Source: Tragulus kanchil (lineage: Eukaryota > Chordata > Mammalia > Artiodactyla > Tragulidae). Taken from it: a stretch of DNA of 64,000 nucleotides. Of the stretch, positions 1-12,120 are shown piece after piece; the stretch's first letter is position 1; every line of letters begins with the position of its first letter. A program made the translations under genes and the position numbers. The notes beneath the pieces are model-generated. The model was not told the origin of the DNA. It saw nothing but the letters and a program-made list of their open reading frames with translations, and searched no databases. Location: contig JAIOJX010000001.1 of NCBI GenBank assembly GCA_022376925.1, positions 37,790,170-37,854,169 of the forward strand, written 5' to 3'.

Positions 1-555
1 CGGCTCCCACAGTCGGAAGCGCCACTGCAGCGCCAACCCGGAAGCATTGATACCAACGGAAGTAACCAAGTTGTCGCCTCGGCAACCGGTGGCCGTCATC
101 CCAACTCCGCCCCTCTGAGCCTAAAAATAAAGGCGCGAAAGAGGGGGGAATGACAAGGGTCTTAACGGGGGGGTCGGGCTGGTTACAGACATAAAGGCCT
201 GGAGGGGGCAACCTGACTTTAGGGAAGTGCAGGGAGAGGAGGCTAAGGCGTGAAAATTTGGCCGCTTTTGGAGCGAACGCGGGCGTGGTGACGCCTTATT
301 CCTGCGTCGCCACCTGCCTCTCGCGTACAAGGACTAGGGGAAAGAGAGGCAGGGTGCGAGGGGCGGGGCCAGCAGAGCGAAGGGGCGGGGCGAGGCGCCT
401 ATGCGCAGAGTACCAAAAAGGAGGGAAAGTGACGGGGCGGGGCAAAGGTCTCAAAACTGGGAAAGGGGGTGAGCGGTATTTAGAGAGGCGCCTGAGGCGG
501 GTAAATGGGGACAGAGGACGCAGAAATGAAGGTAACGCCATCAAATAACCTAAAG
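1..555. promoter_or_regulatory. CpG-island promoter at left edge
   Basis: The segment is GC- and CpG-rich, with several GGGCGGGGC-type Sp1 boxes (about 360-440) and ETS-like CCGGAAG near 39. An RFX-type X-box lies at 73-86. Beyond 555 base composition drops abruptly to AT-rich DNA. This is the composition of a housekeeping or bidirectional mammalian promoter. I could not identify the gene it serves: no convincing coding exon lies nearby, so the transcription unit may run off the left edge or begin with non-coding exons. Open frames here are GC-driven and have no family signature. Confidence 0.6.
73..86. promoter_or_regulatory. RFX X-box motif
   Basis: GTCGCC-TC-GGCAAC matches the X-box consensus GTNRCC N0-3 RGYAAC in both half-sites. 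RFX factors bind such sites in promoters of ciliary and testis genes. Its position in a CpG island supports function; actual binding is inference. Confidence 0.45.
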
Positions 556-1104
556 CACCAGGTCCGAGGTCGCCAGGCCTTGAAAGCACATGGCTGAGAA
601 AGAGCAAGTTAGAAACAGAAAAGGGAACCATAAAAAGTTCAAGATGAAGAATATAAAAAGTAGAAATAGTCGGGGGATTCCGAGTTAATCTGCACTTCAC
701 TATCAGCCAGCAAATGATGAGAGGGCCTGGTGACCAGCTTCCGGTTCTAGACACATACACACACCAAGGAAGCAGAAGGAATAGCTTTAAACCACTGTAG
801 GCGATTATGTTAACCATTGAGTTACGCTTTTAAGCCTCTCACGTAAATGATCCATAATCATGCAAGAATACAAAATGCTATGGTTTAGACATTGATTGTA
901 GGTCAATGCAAAGCATGTGGACCTAAATAAACAATTGTTAAATGAATAAATGTTCAGAATACCTTTATTACAAAAGGATCTTTCTCATTTTAGTTCACAT
1001 CTTGGTTTTTCCCTCCACTTAAAAAATGTATTCAGACAGCACACATAGGTTTAGCTGGCATTATGTAATTATGGAATGTTTACCAAGGGTGGGGCCAAGA
1101 ACTT

Positions 1105-1275
1105 CATGTGCACAAAATTAACCCTATGAGGCAGGTGCTATTATTTCCCCCTTTTGACAGATAAGAAAAGTGAGGTCTTAAGAAGTTAAGAGTAATTTGG
1201 TGAATGGCAGAGCTGGTATTCAAATGCAGTTAGACTTCAGAACCCAGGTTCTTAACCACTATACTATATTGCTTT
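1105..1275. repeat. MIR SINE fragment
   Basis: It has the MIR core pattern: a segment on gaining a bin of smallest cells, dropping bases of AGGTAGGTGCTATTATT type, then CAGATAAGAAA, then AACCCAGGTTCTTAACC. The orientation was not fixed. A second copy comes with the tandem duplication. Confidence 0.6.
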
Positions 1276-2198
1276 CAACTTTAATAATAGCCTTGTTACC
1301 ATCAGAAACTTCCTTACTAAAAATAATGTGATAAACCTGTACATTCTTTCCAAAATGTGAGTACCCCTAAATTTACATCTCAGCAAAGTACTCTCTTCCC
1401 GCCAGACTTAGAGGATAATAGCTTAGAGTCTTTCTAATTTGGAAGCACTATACTCTCTCCAGTTGCATGAATTGTATGTCTAGCTGTGGCTGTGGCCTGG
1501 GCCTATCCCTCACATTGAGATTGGCCAACCTTATAGAATTATGGTTCTCTTTGTGACCAAATCACTTTCTTTGCTTTTCTATGAGACTGCACTGCACTTT
1601 TGTCACCTCAGCCACTGCCTGCTAATCTCACCAACCAGTTAGGTAAACTTTGTTAAAAGAAGCATTGTTTTCAAGTGACTTATTTTTAAAGCTCTGCACC
1701 AGGTCCGAGGTCGCCAGGCCTTGAAAGACATGCTGAAAAAAAACAAAACTTTAAAAAAAAAAGGGGCGGGGATTCGAGTTAATCTGCACTTCACTATCAG
1801 CCAGCAAATGATGAGAGGGCCTGGTGACCAGCTTCCGGTTCTAGACACATACACACACCAAGGAAGCAGAAGGAATAGCTTTAAACCACTGTAGGCGATT
1901 ATGTTAACCATTGAGTTACGCTTTTAAGCCTCTCACGTAAATGATCCATAATCATGCAAGAATACAAAATGCTATGGTTTAGACATTGATTGTAGGTCAA
2001 TGCAAAGCATGTGGACCTAAATAAACAATTGTTAAATGAATAAATGTTCAGAATACCTTTATTACAAAAGGATCTTTCTCATTTTAGTTCACATCTTGGT
2101 TTTTCCCTCCACTTAAAAAATGTATTCAGACAGCACACATAGGTTTAGCTGGCATTATGTAATTATGGAATGTTTACCAAGGGTGGGGCCAAGAACTT

Positions 2199-2369
2199 CA
2201 TGTGCACAAAATTAACCCTATGAGGCAGGTGCTATTATTTCCCCCTTTTGACAGATAAGAAAAGTGAGGTCTTAAGAAGTTAAGAGTAATTTGGTGAATG
2301 GCAGAGCTGGTATTCAAATGCAGTTAGACTTCAGAACCCAGGTTCTTAACCACTATACTATATTGCTTT
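2199..2369. repeat. MIR SINE fragment, duplicated copy
   Basis: This is the same MIR fragment as at 1105-1275, carried along at the 1094-base offset of the tandem duplication. Confidence 0.6.
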
Positions 2370-2786
2370 CAACTTTAATAATAGCCTTGTTACCATCAGA
2401 AACTTCCTTACTAAAAATAATGTGATAAACCTGTACATTCTTTCCAAAATGTGAGTACCCCTAAATTTACATCTCAGCAAAGTACTCTCTTCCCGCCAGA
2501 CTTAGAGGATAATAGCTTAGAGTCTTTCTAATTTGGAAGCACTATACTCTCTCCAGTTGCATGAATTGTATGTCTAGCTGTGGCTGTGGCCTGGGCCTAT
2601 CCCTCACATTGAGATTGGCCAACCTTATAGAATTATGGTTCTCTTTGTGACCAAATCACTTTCTTTGCTTTTCTATGAGACTGCACTGCACTTTTGTCAC
2701 CTCAGCCACTGCCTGCTAATCTCACCAACCAGTTAGGTAAACTTTGTTAAAAGAAGCATTGTTTTCAAGTGACTTATTTTTAAAGA

Positions 2787-3447
2787 TCTACGATAGATGA
2801 CTTTAAAACTAGCATTTGTATAAACAACATTATAAGCATATAGCACACTTTTATTTAACACATTTTCATTTTGCTTAATTTGTTTCCAATATTTTTCGAA
2901 AACACAAATAAAAAAATCTAGTTTGTCAAAATTGGCCACTTTTCTTTTTAATCACCTTCTTCTTCTAGCTTCTACCACACAGATCCATATCTGATTGTAC
3001 TCTGTCTTATGTTATGCTCAAATTCTGATCTCTCCAAGACGTCAGTTATTCAAGTGAATAGAATCCTTGAATGTTCAAGTCAAAAATATTCATGTCTATA
3101 ATATTCATTACAGATAGTTGTCCAGTCCTTCCTAGAACACTTCCAGTGTTACTATAAATCACAAGTCAACCCATTACACTCTTCAATAGCTTTGTTTGAA
3201 AACTGTCACTTATGTTGAACCAAAAAGTACTTTCATCTTTCTACTCTCCCAAGAGAAACACTTGGTCTAAAAAATGAAAAGAGAAATTTACTTGGAGTCA
3301 GAAGCCTTATTTTTTATCAGTTGAGGTAAAATTCACATCACTAATATTATGTCAATTATACCACAATAAAACTGAGGGCAAAACAACAACAAACAAAAAA
3401 TAAATAATATTGATAACATTTTTATTTTCATTAAAAGTGACAATTAA
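2787..3447. other. Unassigned AT-rich DNA
   Basis: I recognise no gene here. The end (about 3310-3400, with an ACCACAATAAAACTGA-like stretch) resembles a decayed L1 3' tail, but this is weak. Confidence 0.4.
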
Positions 3448-3721
3448 GGGCTTCCCTGGTGGTCCAGTGGGTAAAGAGTCTGCCTTTCAGTGTAAGGGGT
3501 GCCGGTTCAATGCCTGGCCTGGGAAGATCCCACGTGCCATGGAGCAACTAGACCAGTGTGTCCAATTATGAGCCAGTGCTCTGGAGCACATGCACCCAGA
3601 GCCGGTGCTCTGCAGTGAGAGAGGCCACTGTGATGGGAGGCTCACACAGGCCAAGGAACAAAGATGAATGAGAATAAATAAATGAAAAAGACCAATAAAA
3701 GAAGCCAAAAAAAAAAAAAAA
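3448..3721 (+). mobile_element. CHR-type tRNA-Glu SINE
   Basis: It starts with GGGCTTCCCTGGTGGTCCAG, followed by an internal promoter B-box-like GGTTCAATGCCTGG and the AAGATCCCAC segment, and ends in poly(A). This is a cetartiodactyl CHR family SINE. Confidence 0.85.
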
Positions 3722-4488
3722 GTCAAGATTAAGAGAGTGAAAAGGCAAGCTCCAGGCTGGGAGAAGAGATTTTTAATCCATGTATTCCACAGAATCTGAT
3801 ATCTAGTATAAATAAAGGATTCCTAAACTCAGCAATCAAAAGACAGTTTTTATCTCAGTTCTTGACTGGGGAAGATTTCATTTCCAAGCTCACTCAGGTT
3901 GTTGCAGAATTCACTTCCATGCAGCTGTACCGCCAGGGCTCCAGATTCTTGCTGCCTGTTGGTCAGAGGCCACTCCCAGCCTGGGCAGCAGGCCCAGTTT
4001 GCCACTATGTGTCCCTTTCTATAGGCAGTTCTACAGACCACTTGCTGCTTTAAAGCCAGCAGGAAATAATAGCCTAAGATGCAGTTTTATCAGCAAGGTT
4101 ATGGTGGGACTATTATTTTCTGTGAGGAAAGAATATACCTATTTTTTCAAAAGTACAATGGCTTCTTTTTCTGATTATAAAAAAGTACATAAAAAGAATA
4201 AAAAAAAAAGTGCATAGTCATTATAAAACATTTGATAGTTATACGCAAATGTGAAAAGACGGTGTAAGTTACCTGAAATTCTAACATCAGCTGACTACTC
4301 GTCTTAACAATGTGGAACACCTCTTCCTAGTCCTATTTCTATACCTATGCATGCGTTTATTATACCATCATTCTTGTGATTTGCATACTCCTGTCACATC
4401 TTCCTGTGGGGTAGCATCAGTTGCTAAAGTCAGTATTCCCAGCTACCTCTAATTTCTGGTCCCTCACCAATTTTAAAAGTTATGCATG

Positions 4489-4636
4489 AGGACTTCCCTG
4501 GTGATCCAGTGGCTGAGACTCCATGCTCCCAATGCAGAGGGCCAGAGGGCCCAGGTTCAGTCTCTTTTAGGGGAACTAGATCCCATATGCTGCAACTAAA
4601 ATCTGGTGCAGTCAAATAAATAAAAAATATTTTTTA
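4489..4636 (+). mobile_element. CHR-type SINE, short
   Basis: It begins GGACTTCCCTGGTGATCCAG and continues with a GGTTCAGTCTC box. It ends in AAATAAATAAAAAAT. It is a shorter, more diverged member of the family found at 3448. Confidence 0.7.
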
Positions 4637-4692
4637 AAGTTATGCTTATTTGTGGAATAAAAAGGAAAATAGAAAAACATATACAAAGAAGT

Positions 4693-4890
4693 ACTGGAGG
4701 CTCAGACAGTAAAGAAACTGGCTACAATGCAGGATACCAGGGTTTGATCCCTGGGTGAGGAAGATCCCCTGGAGGAGGGAATGGCAACCCACTCTAGTAT
4801 TCTTGCCTGGACAATTCCATCGACAGAAGAGCCTGGGGAGCTACAGTCCATGAGGTCACTAAAGGACATGACTGAGCAACTAACACTTTT
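4693..4890 (+). mobile_element. Bov-tA SINE
   Basis: It contains the ruminant signature strings GGGTTTGATCCCTGGGT, GGAATGGCAACCCACTC, TATTCTTGCCTGGA and GACTGAGCAACTAAC. It is diagnostic of Pecora. Confidence 0.9.
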
Positions 4891-4982
4891 TCTCACTTTC
4901 ATAAAAATAAGAATGTAAACATTATCCCCACTACCTAGATACTGGTGTTAACATTTCTACATGTTTCCTTCCAGTCTTCCAT

Positions 4983-5820
4983 TGCGTAGGAGAATTAAAA
5001 CTTACACTGACTTAGAAATAAATAACTTCATGCTTCCTCTACTTCTGTAAGATATGCTTGCTGTGTTCTGTAATTGTCCCCACTTGTAATCCATAACTCT
5101 GTAATTGCCCCTGCCTGTAATCCCCTGTGCTTTATAAACATTAAAAGAAGAGCTCACTTTGAGCTCAGGGCTCAGAACTTTAGAGTGGTAGCTCATCTGG
5201 GACACCAGCATAATAAACCTGAGTTCTCCAACCCTCCAAGTGCAGTGCTTGGTTTCTCAGTGGTTTGATTTCTGCAACATTTCTGGAGGCTCCAGCAGGA
5301 TTCCAACCACACTGTCCCCTGGGGCCGCCAGATTGGTGGCTTGGCTGGGTTGGGGCAGAGAAGCTGCAGGGCTAAACGAGGAGGCATGCCACCTGATGGT
5401 TTTCCGGGTTCTCTTCTGAATCAGTGCTCCAACACTCCAGATCGCTGATCCCCAACCAGACTCAATGGAGCAACAGACCATCTCACTACAACAGCCACAG
5501 GATAAGGTAAGGATCCGGGGCACAGCATGGAACCCAGTCAGCTTCCCATCTCTGGACAGAAGAGGAGCTTGATCACTTCTTACAGTCTTCAGTAAGAAGG
5601 CCACCAGTTTGGGACCTTCCCAGAGAAGGGAGGCATGTGATAAACTCTGGTCTGAGTGAGCGCCCTGGTTCCTCTTTGTTCAAGGACAATTCTGTGATTT
5701 CCACAGCCTCAGTGGTACTGAGTCTGAGTGGGCCCTAACCTGGGGTTCCATGGCGATCCTCATATGGTCTATGGTGGCTCTGGACTCTGTCTAATCCACT
5801 CCAGCTGAGAGACAGAGACT
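4983..5820 (+). mobile_element. Class I ERV 5' end: LTR plus leader
   Basis: The LTR spans 4983-5279, with a TATA-like TTTATAAAC near 5132 and an AATAAA near 5212. It is followed by a primer-binding site at 5284-5301 (TGGAGGCTCCAGCAGGAT). The site resembles the tRNA-Gln type, TGGAGGTCCCACCGAGAT. The leader then runs to about 5820. The same LTR-leader order occurs at 56411-57498 and inverted at 26387-27474. No gag, pol or env follows, so only the 5' end remains. It is clearly more diverged than the other two copies. Confidence 0.75.
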
Positions 5821-5849
5821 GTCGGTCTTTGTTTTTAGCAAAACAGAAG

Positions 5850-8285
5850 TGGCACATTTTATTTATCAAAGACCATGAAATAAATGAGAAAACACAGAGA
5901 AATACAAGAATAGTTACAAAGCATGATAAATTTTATTTTTTAAGAAGTGGAAAAATGACCTTGAATAGTTTTAGATGTATCTTTTAGTAGTCAGTGTCTA
6001 AAAATAAACAAGCCATCAATTTTAAATGTTCTGTATAGTTGTATTAATTGATTTTTAAGTTTAAAAGATAATTTTTAATGTTGGAATTCAAAAGCAAAGA
6101 TAACTGAAAAGGAAGACAGATAAGCCATAAAATGATTTGTAAAATGTAGTTGCTTATGAATGTAAAATAAATTCCAGTTATGATAATACATATTCTCACA
6201 CATTCTTCCAACACATTCACACCCCTATATCCCACGGACACATTTCCATAACTCAAAAACAGATATTTCATGTATCTCAATTCAGGAGATAGTTTTTACA
6301 AGTTAACTTTACAATCAGAAAGCAAGAAGCTAGTAAAAGCACAAGGTTTTATTTGCTAAGCTAAACACCTGAAGGAAAAAAATATTACAATGACACTGAA
6401 AGATATTTGTATTGGCTTTTTAAATGACCAAATGCAAATAAGAATATCTTATTCAGAAAATTCATTCTCAAAAAATGTCTTAGATGAAATAAATATAATA
6501 TCTAACACAATCTCTTCCTGCAAGAATTCTCTAAGGTGGACAACGCTATAAACCAAACTTCTCATTTGAGAAATCCCCCACGCTGGAATGTTCCTTTAAC
6601 AAAAAAAAAAAGAGAAAAAGATTTTCTTCTAAAAGACATGTGGCATACCAACATTTCCTTAAAATCTGTCCTAAAACTATCTTTCACATCCAAAGTTTCT
6701 ATATATATTAAGTCCACTTATAAAATTAAGAAAAAGATAACTGGACACAATTTCTAAGAAAAGAATGCAGAAAGTAATCTATGCAAGGTTTGCATGGTTA
6801 TTTACAGAAAGTTTTGCTAAATAGTAACTATCATGTTCAAATATCTGACAAAGTCTTTCTAGTCAGCACTGCAGGTTTCCAAAAAAAAATGTTATATAAC
6901 AAAGGATATTCCTGTGTTGAGTTACTAGATAAAACAGAGAGCCAGAAACTAGAACATGTGACATGGTTGATAATCTCATTTTTATTATACTAAATATCAG
7001 GTCAGAAGTCAATGGCATTTGCATGCTGGAAGACTGTTTATCACTCAACTGTTTCAATTACAGCAAACACTGATTAATCAAATGTGACTGGACTTTATGG
7101 CTAGAGCTTTATGGTTTCTTTCAAGTGTATGCAAATCTTTTAAAAGGACACATGTGCATCTGTGAAAAACCGATGAGACATAAATACTTGAGAGTACGAA
7201 CAGAAACGGCTTTTAAGCATAAACCACTCAGCCATTCAGTTTTGAAACTCTATCTTTTCTTCACTAACTGGTCTTCTGTTTTTAGTAGTTTTCTATTGTG
7301 TCAAAGTTGTGGGTTTACAGATGATCTGGAAATTTCACATTGACGTAAGAAAGGAATGTCTGGTCGATGCAGTCTCTATAATAAGAAGAAATATCTTGTT
7401 CTATGAGCAGCTGCCATACGTTCAGACATGTTTCTGACTTTTAGATAATTAACAAATCCTCTGAAGAAAAGCAGCAGGCCAAGTACAAGAAATATCCACC
7501 AAAGCCAGGACTGTCCATTGAAATACCCAGTAAAATAATCAGAAAACCTGACAATAAGGATCCATTTGATCAAGGAGAGGCCAAATCCACAGATGGCACC
7601 ACACTTTCCAGCGATGGTGTTGGTGATGCAGAAGGATAAACAAAATCCAAGCCAGTTGAAAATAAATGCCATGAAAAACGCCAGCATGAAAATCCCATCA
7701 TTACCAAATCTGAGTTGGTATGCATCACTGAAGTCATCTCTTGGGGGCACTATTCCTCCTGAATTCTTTGAGATGCTTCTGCTGCAGCAGCCGCCATGGC
7801 AGCAGCTTTGGCCTTCTCGGGCTCATCCTACGTGGGAAGAGAGGTAGCAACGCCGTAAAGAAGTGGCACAGAATAAAACCCACTGTAAACTTCTGTGTCT
7901 GAAGTTGTAGGTACTTCCACGGTAATACTGCTATAAGATGGAGGGGAAGAGTCAGTCTCAGGCGTGGATGCTGTGGGAGCGACCTGCATGGTCTGGGGTG
8001 TGGGGGAAGACGATGACGGCTGCTCTAGGGCAGATGATTTTGAAGTATCCTCTTCATTGCGAAGCACCTGGTAGTGGCTAGTCCCCGCCTGGTGGTGATC
8101 CATCCTGCCCTGATCAGGATCCGACTTCTGAGTGGTCGAGTCCTCTCGGTGCTCAGCTCCCTTGGCCAGCCCCTTCAACGACATCGGCGCCTCTCAGACT
8201 CTTCCGCCTCAGTCACCACGGCCGGGGTGCCTCACTTCCCATCACTGCCTCAGAAGCCACGGAAGCCTCCACGTCACTGCAGCTG
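5850..8285 (-). pseudogene. NDFIP2: NDFIP2 processed pseudogene
   Basis: NDFIP2 is a Golgi/endosomal three-pass membrane adaptor that recruits NEDD4-family ubiquitin ligases through PY motifs. On the minus strand, 8184-7828 encodes the N-terminal region including GRMDHHQ and a PPSYSS motif. The segment 7750-7376 encodes the three membrane segments (FFMAFIFNWLGF, GFGLSLIKWILIV, FLVLGLLLFF) and the normal end, HRTRYFFLL. There are no introns, which indicates a retrocopy. Disruptions are a stop at 7828-7830 replacing the tyrosine of the second PY-like motif (LPTY), a second stop, and a frameshift near 7745-7750. The extended N-terminus of the long isoform is recognisable up to about 8285. The 3' UTR runs toward lower coordinates; its end near 5850 is a guess, because no clear poly(A) or target duplication is visible. 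Confidence 0.9.
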
Positions 8286-8294
8286 GGGGGCACA

Positions 8295-10370
8295 ATCAAT
8301 GTTTTGTTTGTGCCCTCCTAGCCTTTCTGGCGGATATGAGCTTTGCTTTCTAAAAATGCGATTGCACCCCCTCCTACCGTTTTGTTGAGGCTTCTCCTTT
8401 GCTCCTGGATGTGGGGTATCTTTTTTTTTTTTTGGAGGGATCCAACATTCTCCTGTCAAAGGCTATCAGCCAGTTGAAATTTTGGTGTTTTTTCAGAAGA
8501 TGAGCACCTGTCCTTCTCCTCTGCCATATTAGATGTCTTTATTGTGGTGACCACATAGCAAATATTGTGTGCTTATGTATGCAGCCATTTAAACTGTTTT
8601 GGTGTTTAAATTTTTCTAAACTTTAGCCAATTCCTCGCACCTCCTTCTGTAGCCTCTTCACTTGATTTTCTCCATGGTAAAACTTGTCAGTTAACCAAAC
8701 AATTTAATTGTGTGTGTGTGTGTGTGTGTATGTGCATGTGGTCTCCTAGAGATATTCCTCCTGAGACTAATGTTCAACGCTACTCTGGCTGGTTGCTCTC
8801 TAGACTTGCCTTGGGACTTCCTTTTGTCTTTGTGTTGTGTTGAATGTCATGTTTTCTGCATTCTGTGTCTTTCTCCTTATGTCTCATATTTTGAGATGGT
8901 CTTCCTAAGAAACGTCAAAGCAGCTGATTTGTCTTCCTCAGCTCTTGTCTCATCACAACAAAACTCTGGAGAGATGGACCAAAGGGTATAGAATAACCAA
9001 TAGGTTACAACTCAATTCAGCCCAAGCAGACGGACCTTTTATGAGACAGACACTCCCAAGACATGGCAACGGGGTGACCCCAAAGGCATCCGCCTCATTT
9101 TCCTCCCTGATCCCGCTTGGCTGCTCCCTTTCGTACTTCCAGTCTCGTCCTTTTGGTTGTGGTGTGTGCAAAGTAGGGCTTCTACCCACCACCGATCAAT
9201 GAAAGGGAATGCAAATGGGGCATATGCTCAAGGCCAATTGATAACTGTAAGTTACGCAACAGCGGGCCGTGTTGTCTATGCCCATAATTCGCTCTGTTAC
9301 AAGCAGATGTAGAATATGCATTAGCCCTTACTGGGCTCCGAACTGCCTAACTTTACTTGGAGTGGCCCCTATTGTACCCACCGTGTACCTAGGGCACAGG
9401 TGCAGGGATTGAAAACTCTCAGTGGTTATTTTGTAGCATATCTGTGAGCTCTCCTGGGAGTGTCTGGGTTGGAGCTTAGACATCAGCTTGCATCCCTCTC
9501 AGCTAGGCCTCCAGAAGGGGTGAATGGGAGGGCAAATTCTGTGTGGTATTTCTCATCTTGTTGCTCATTATTATTATTATTGTTAGTGTCTAATACATGT
9601 CCATTCAGTTTGCACTAACGAAAGAAAGCACCCACTCTCTGCCACGTCCCCTGCAAGGCAACCTCTCTTTACAAACACTGAAGAACTAAATCCAAATGAA
9701 GATAGACAACGTAATTTCAGTACAATTATTTTTCAACGTGGCTGTCATAATGAGACTTTAAATTTCCCAAAAGTGACCCACGTCCAAGTGACTTATAGGG
9801 CAGTCCTGACTACTGTTCATAGGACAAGCTAGCAAGTTCTAGTACAAAAGCAGCCCGTGTGCTGCTATAGGCTTTCCTTTTACACAGGTCTCAGGCCAGT
9901 CCACTGACCAGTAGTTCACTCACGTCTTGGGGTTCTCTTCACAGATGTCATGGCCGAAGCAGCATGGCGCCCCTGCCGCTGGCGGGGCCGGGTCCACCTG
10001 AGGCCGTGCTGGAGAAGGCAGGTCTCAACTCGGGCCTCGCTGGCCCCAGGGCAACAGCGCAGAGCCCTGCCTCTGCCCCCAGCCTGCAGGGAGGGACTAG
10101 TTGTGGGCAGAGCTGCCCAGGACAGGTGCTCTGTGCGGGACAGCTCAGCTCCTGCGGCATGGGTGGCCAGTGCAGCCCTGCCTCTGGTGCAGGGCCGGGC
10201 ATGGGGACGGCAGGCTACTTGTCTCTCAGGAGGTTTAGAGGCTCCTGGCACTCAGTGAATCGGTGCTGAAAGCATAAGTCCTGCCCGATAACCGGCAGCA
10301 GCTCCTTCAGCGTTTGCCACTTCCACAGACCCAGCACTGCGGACTCCCACTGGCTTCTGGTGGAAGGGGA
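8295..10370. repeat. Inverted repeat 1, left arm
   Basis: This segment is the near-identical reverse complement of 24220-26306. Homology starts at about 8295, immediately beyond the NDFIP2 pseudogene, and runs without a break into the assembly gap. It includes a TG repeat, AT-rich sequence (9200-9900) and a GC-rich block (9950-10250). I recognise no gene in 8471-9930. The minus-strand counterpart of the small frame at 24127-24375 is still open here at its end, finishing NLLRDK-stop near 10217. Confidence 0.9.
8709..8728. repeat. (TG)n microsatellite
   Basis: Pure TG dinucleotides at 8709-8728 are followed by a short imperfect extension. The inverted copy at 25861-25899 is longer, so the arms have diverged in repeat number. 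Confidence 0.9.
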
Positions 10371-10870
10371 NNNNNNNNNNNNNNNNNNNNNNNNNNNNNN
10401 NNNNNNNNNNNNNNNNNNNNNNNNNNNNNNNNNNNNNNNNNNNNNNNNNNNNNNNNNNNNNNNNNNNNNNNNNNNNNNNNNNNNNNNNNNNNNNNNNNNN
10501 NNNNNNNNNNNNNNNNNNNNNNNNNNNNNNNNNNNNNNNNNNNNNNNNNNNNNNNNNNNNNNNNNNNNNNNNNNNNNNNNNNNNNNNNNNNNNNNNNNNN
10601 NNNNNNNNNNNNNNNNNNNNNNNNNNNNNNNNNNNNNNNNNNNNNNNNNNNNNNNNNNNNNNNNNNNNNNNNNNNNNNNNNNNNNNNNNNNNNNNNNNNN
10701 NNNNNNNNNNNNNNNNNNNNNNNNNNNNNNNNNNNNNNNNNNNNNNNNNNNNNNNNNNNNNNNNNNNNNNNNNNNNNNNNNNNNNNNNNNNNNNNNNNNN
10801 NNNNNNNNNNNNNNNNNNNNNNNNNNNNNNNNNNNNNNNNNNNNNNNNNNNNNNNNNNNNNNNNNNNNNN
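10371..10870. other. Assembly gap (500 N)
   Basis: There are exactly 500 N, a conventional placeholder for unknown size. Array homology places the ATG exon of the unit beginning at 10871 inside or beyond this gap. Confidence 0.97.
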
Positions 10871-11342
10871 CAAGTCAGAAATGGTAAGAAACATATGACA
10901 CTGAGAACTCCATCTCTAAGGTCTCAGCTAGCAAAAGTAAGCTAGCCAGAATGATAATGGATGACAGCAGCTATTTAGTGGCTAATGAATTTTAGGACCA
11001 ATCATATCCAATCAAAGTCAGTTTCAACTGCATTGCTAGAGTATGATTATATCCACGGGAAGACTTGTACCTTACTTTTACCTGAAAAAAATAAAACCCA
11101 CCAATCCTGTATTATAATAATAAAAGGGAGATAAACTGAGGACAACAAGCAACAAGTAAGAGATATACGAGGAAAACAGAACCGGCTTCAGGGACAGTAG
11201 GCACAGGACAAGGCAGGGATGAAGTCCTGGAACAGAAGTGTGATACTTGAGTGAGGCTTCGTCCATCCCAAAGCAGACCAAGCCTTTCTCTCCTGTACAA
11301 ACGAGGTAAAGAACACACTCTGGATACCGCCAGCCTACAAGC

Positions 11343-11397
11343 GCTCACCAATCCCACAGAGCTTCCAGAAGGCACTTTAGCGGCTCATTCTTAAATA
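11343..11397 (-). promoter_or_regulatory. Putative TATA site and 5' UTR exon, unit A
   Basis: Read on the minus strand, TATTTAAG (11390-11397) lies about 40 bases before a G|GTGAGC splice donor (intron begins at 11348). The same arrangement recurs at 18624-18678 and 23401-23455. The exon and start site are inferred. The ATG exon of this unit falls in the adjacent gap. Confidence 0.35.
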
Positions 11398-12120
11398 CGG
11401 ACAGACACCCTGGCAGCAAAAACGATGACAATCTCCAATGTGAAAGACCAAAGCAATAAAGGAGACCGACAGCCATATAAAGCACAGATAATACTGAGGA
11501 CGGGAAAAAACACTAGACTATAATTAGCATTTTTGAAGGTATGTCAGGAATGTTATAAAAAGTAAAAGTCACAAAGTAAAAAGGTTAAAATCAAAAGAGT
11601 GAAAATTCAGCAAAGAAAAGGAAAGTGACACAGTTGAGGAAATATCCCATAAGTGGAATTAAAAGACAAAAATCATACCTACGCTAAGTATGGAAGACAA
11701 GTTTGTGACAAATCCATTTCAAAGGTACAACTCACGTAATGGAAGTCCCGGCAAAGGAATGCAGAAAAAGGACAGGGGATATAATCAAAGGGAAAATACA
11801 AGAAGAAACTGCTAGTTCTAAAGGACATAAATGTCCAGATTGAGAGGACCCTCCAGCGGCTAGCACAACCATCAAGAGAAAACCTACTGTAGATGGGCAG
11901 ATCGTGAAACTGCAGTATGCTGGAGATGAAGAGAGTATCCCAACTCGGACAGAGAGAAAGTGGAGAAAGTTGAAATGAGCTTTCAAAACTCTTAGGAGAA
12001 ATAACTGTCCATTTAAAATTCCATCGTGGCCAAAAGTTCTGTCAAATGTGAAATGACACGTTCTTTCATCAACAGTACAGACCAGCTCGAAGGAGTCGCT
12101 CCACTGCACCCCAGCAGAAG

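Larger units (their letters stand above)
555..2786 (+). repeat. Tandem duplication, unit ~1.1 kb
   Basis: The block starting at GCACCAGGTCCGAGG (555) is repeated from 1696. From 681 onward the copies align at a constant offset of 1094 bases up to about 1691/2785 and are nearly identical. The start of copy two (about 1733-1775) is homopolymer-rich and 47 bases shorter than copy one, which resembles a poorly corrected join. I see no gene inside. It could be a recent duplication or an unmerged assembly overlap. Confidence 0.85.

Noticed and set aside
3448..3721. tRNA gene
   Set aside because: The tRNA-like boxes belong to CHR and Bov-tA SINEs; no complete cloverleaf tRNA was seen.
9916..10269. 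Long GC-rich frames on both strands near 10 kb and 24.4 kb
   Set aside because: Several overlapping frames on both strands of the same GC-rich block indicate compositional openness, not coding. Only the short end of the 24127-24375 frame was kept, at low confidence.
10307..10898. Frames running through N runs (also at 29761-30340)
   Set aside because: They consist of undetermined bases across assembly gaps.
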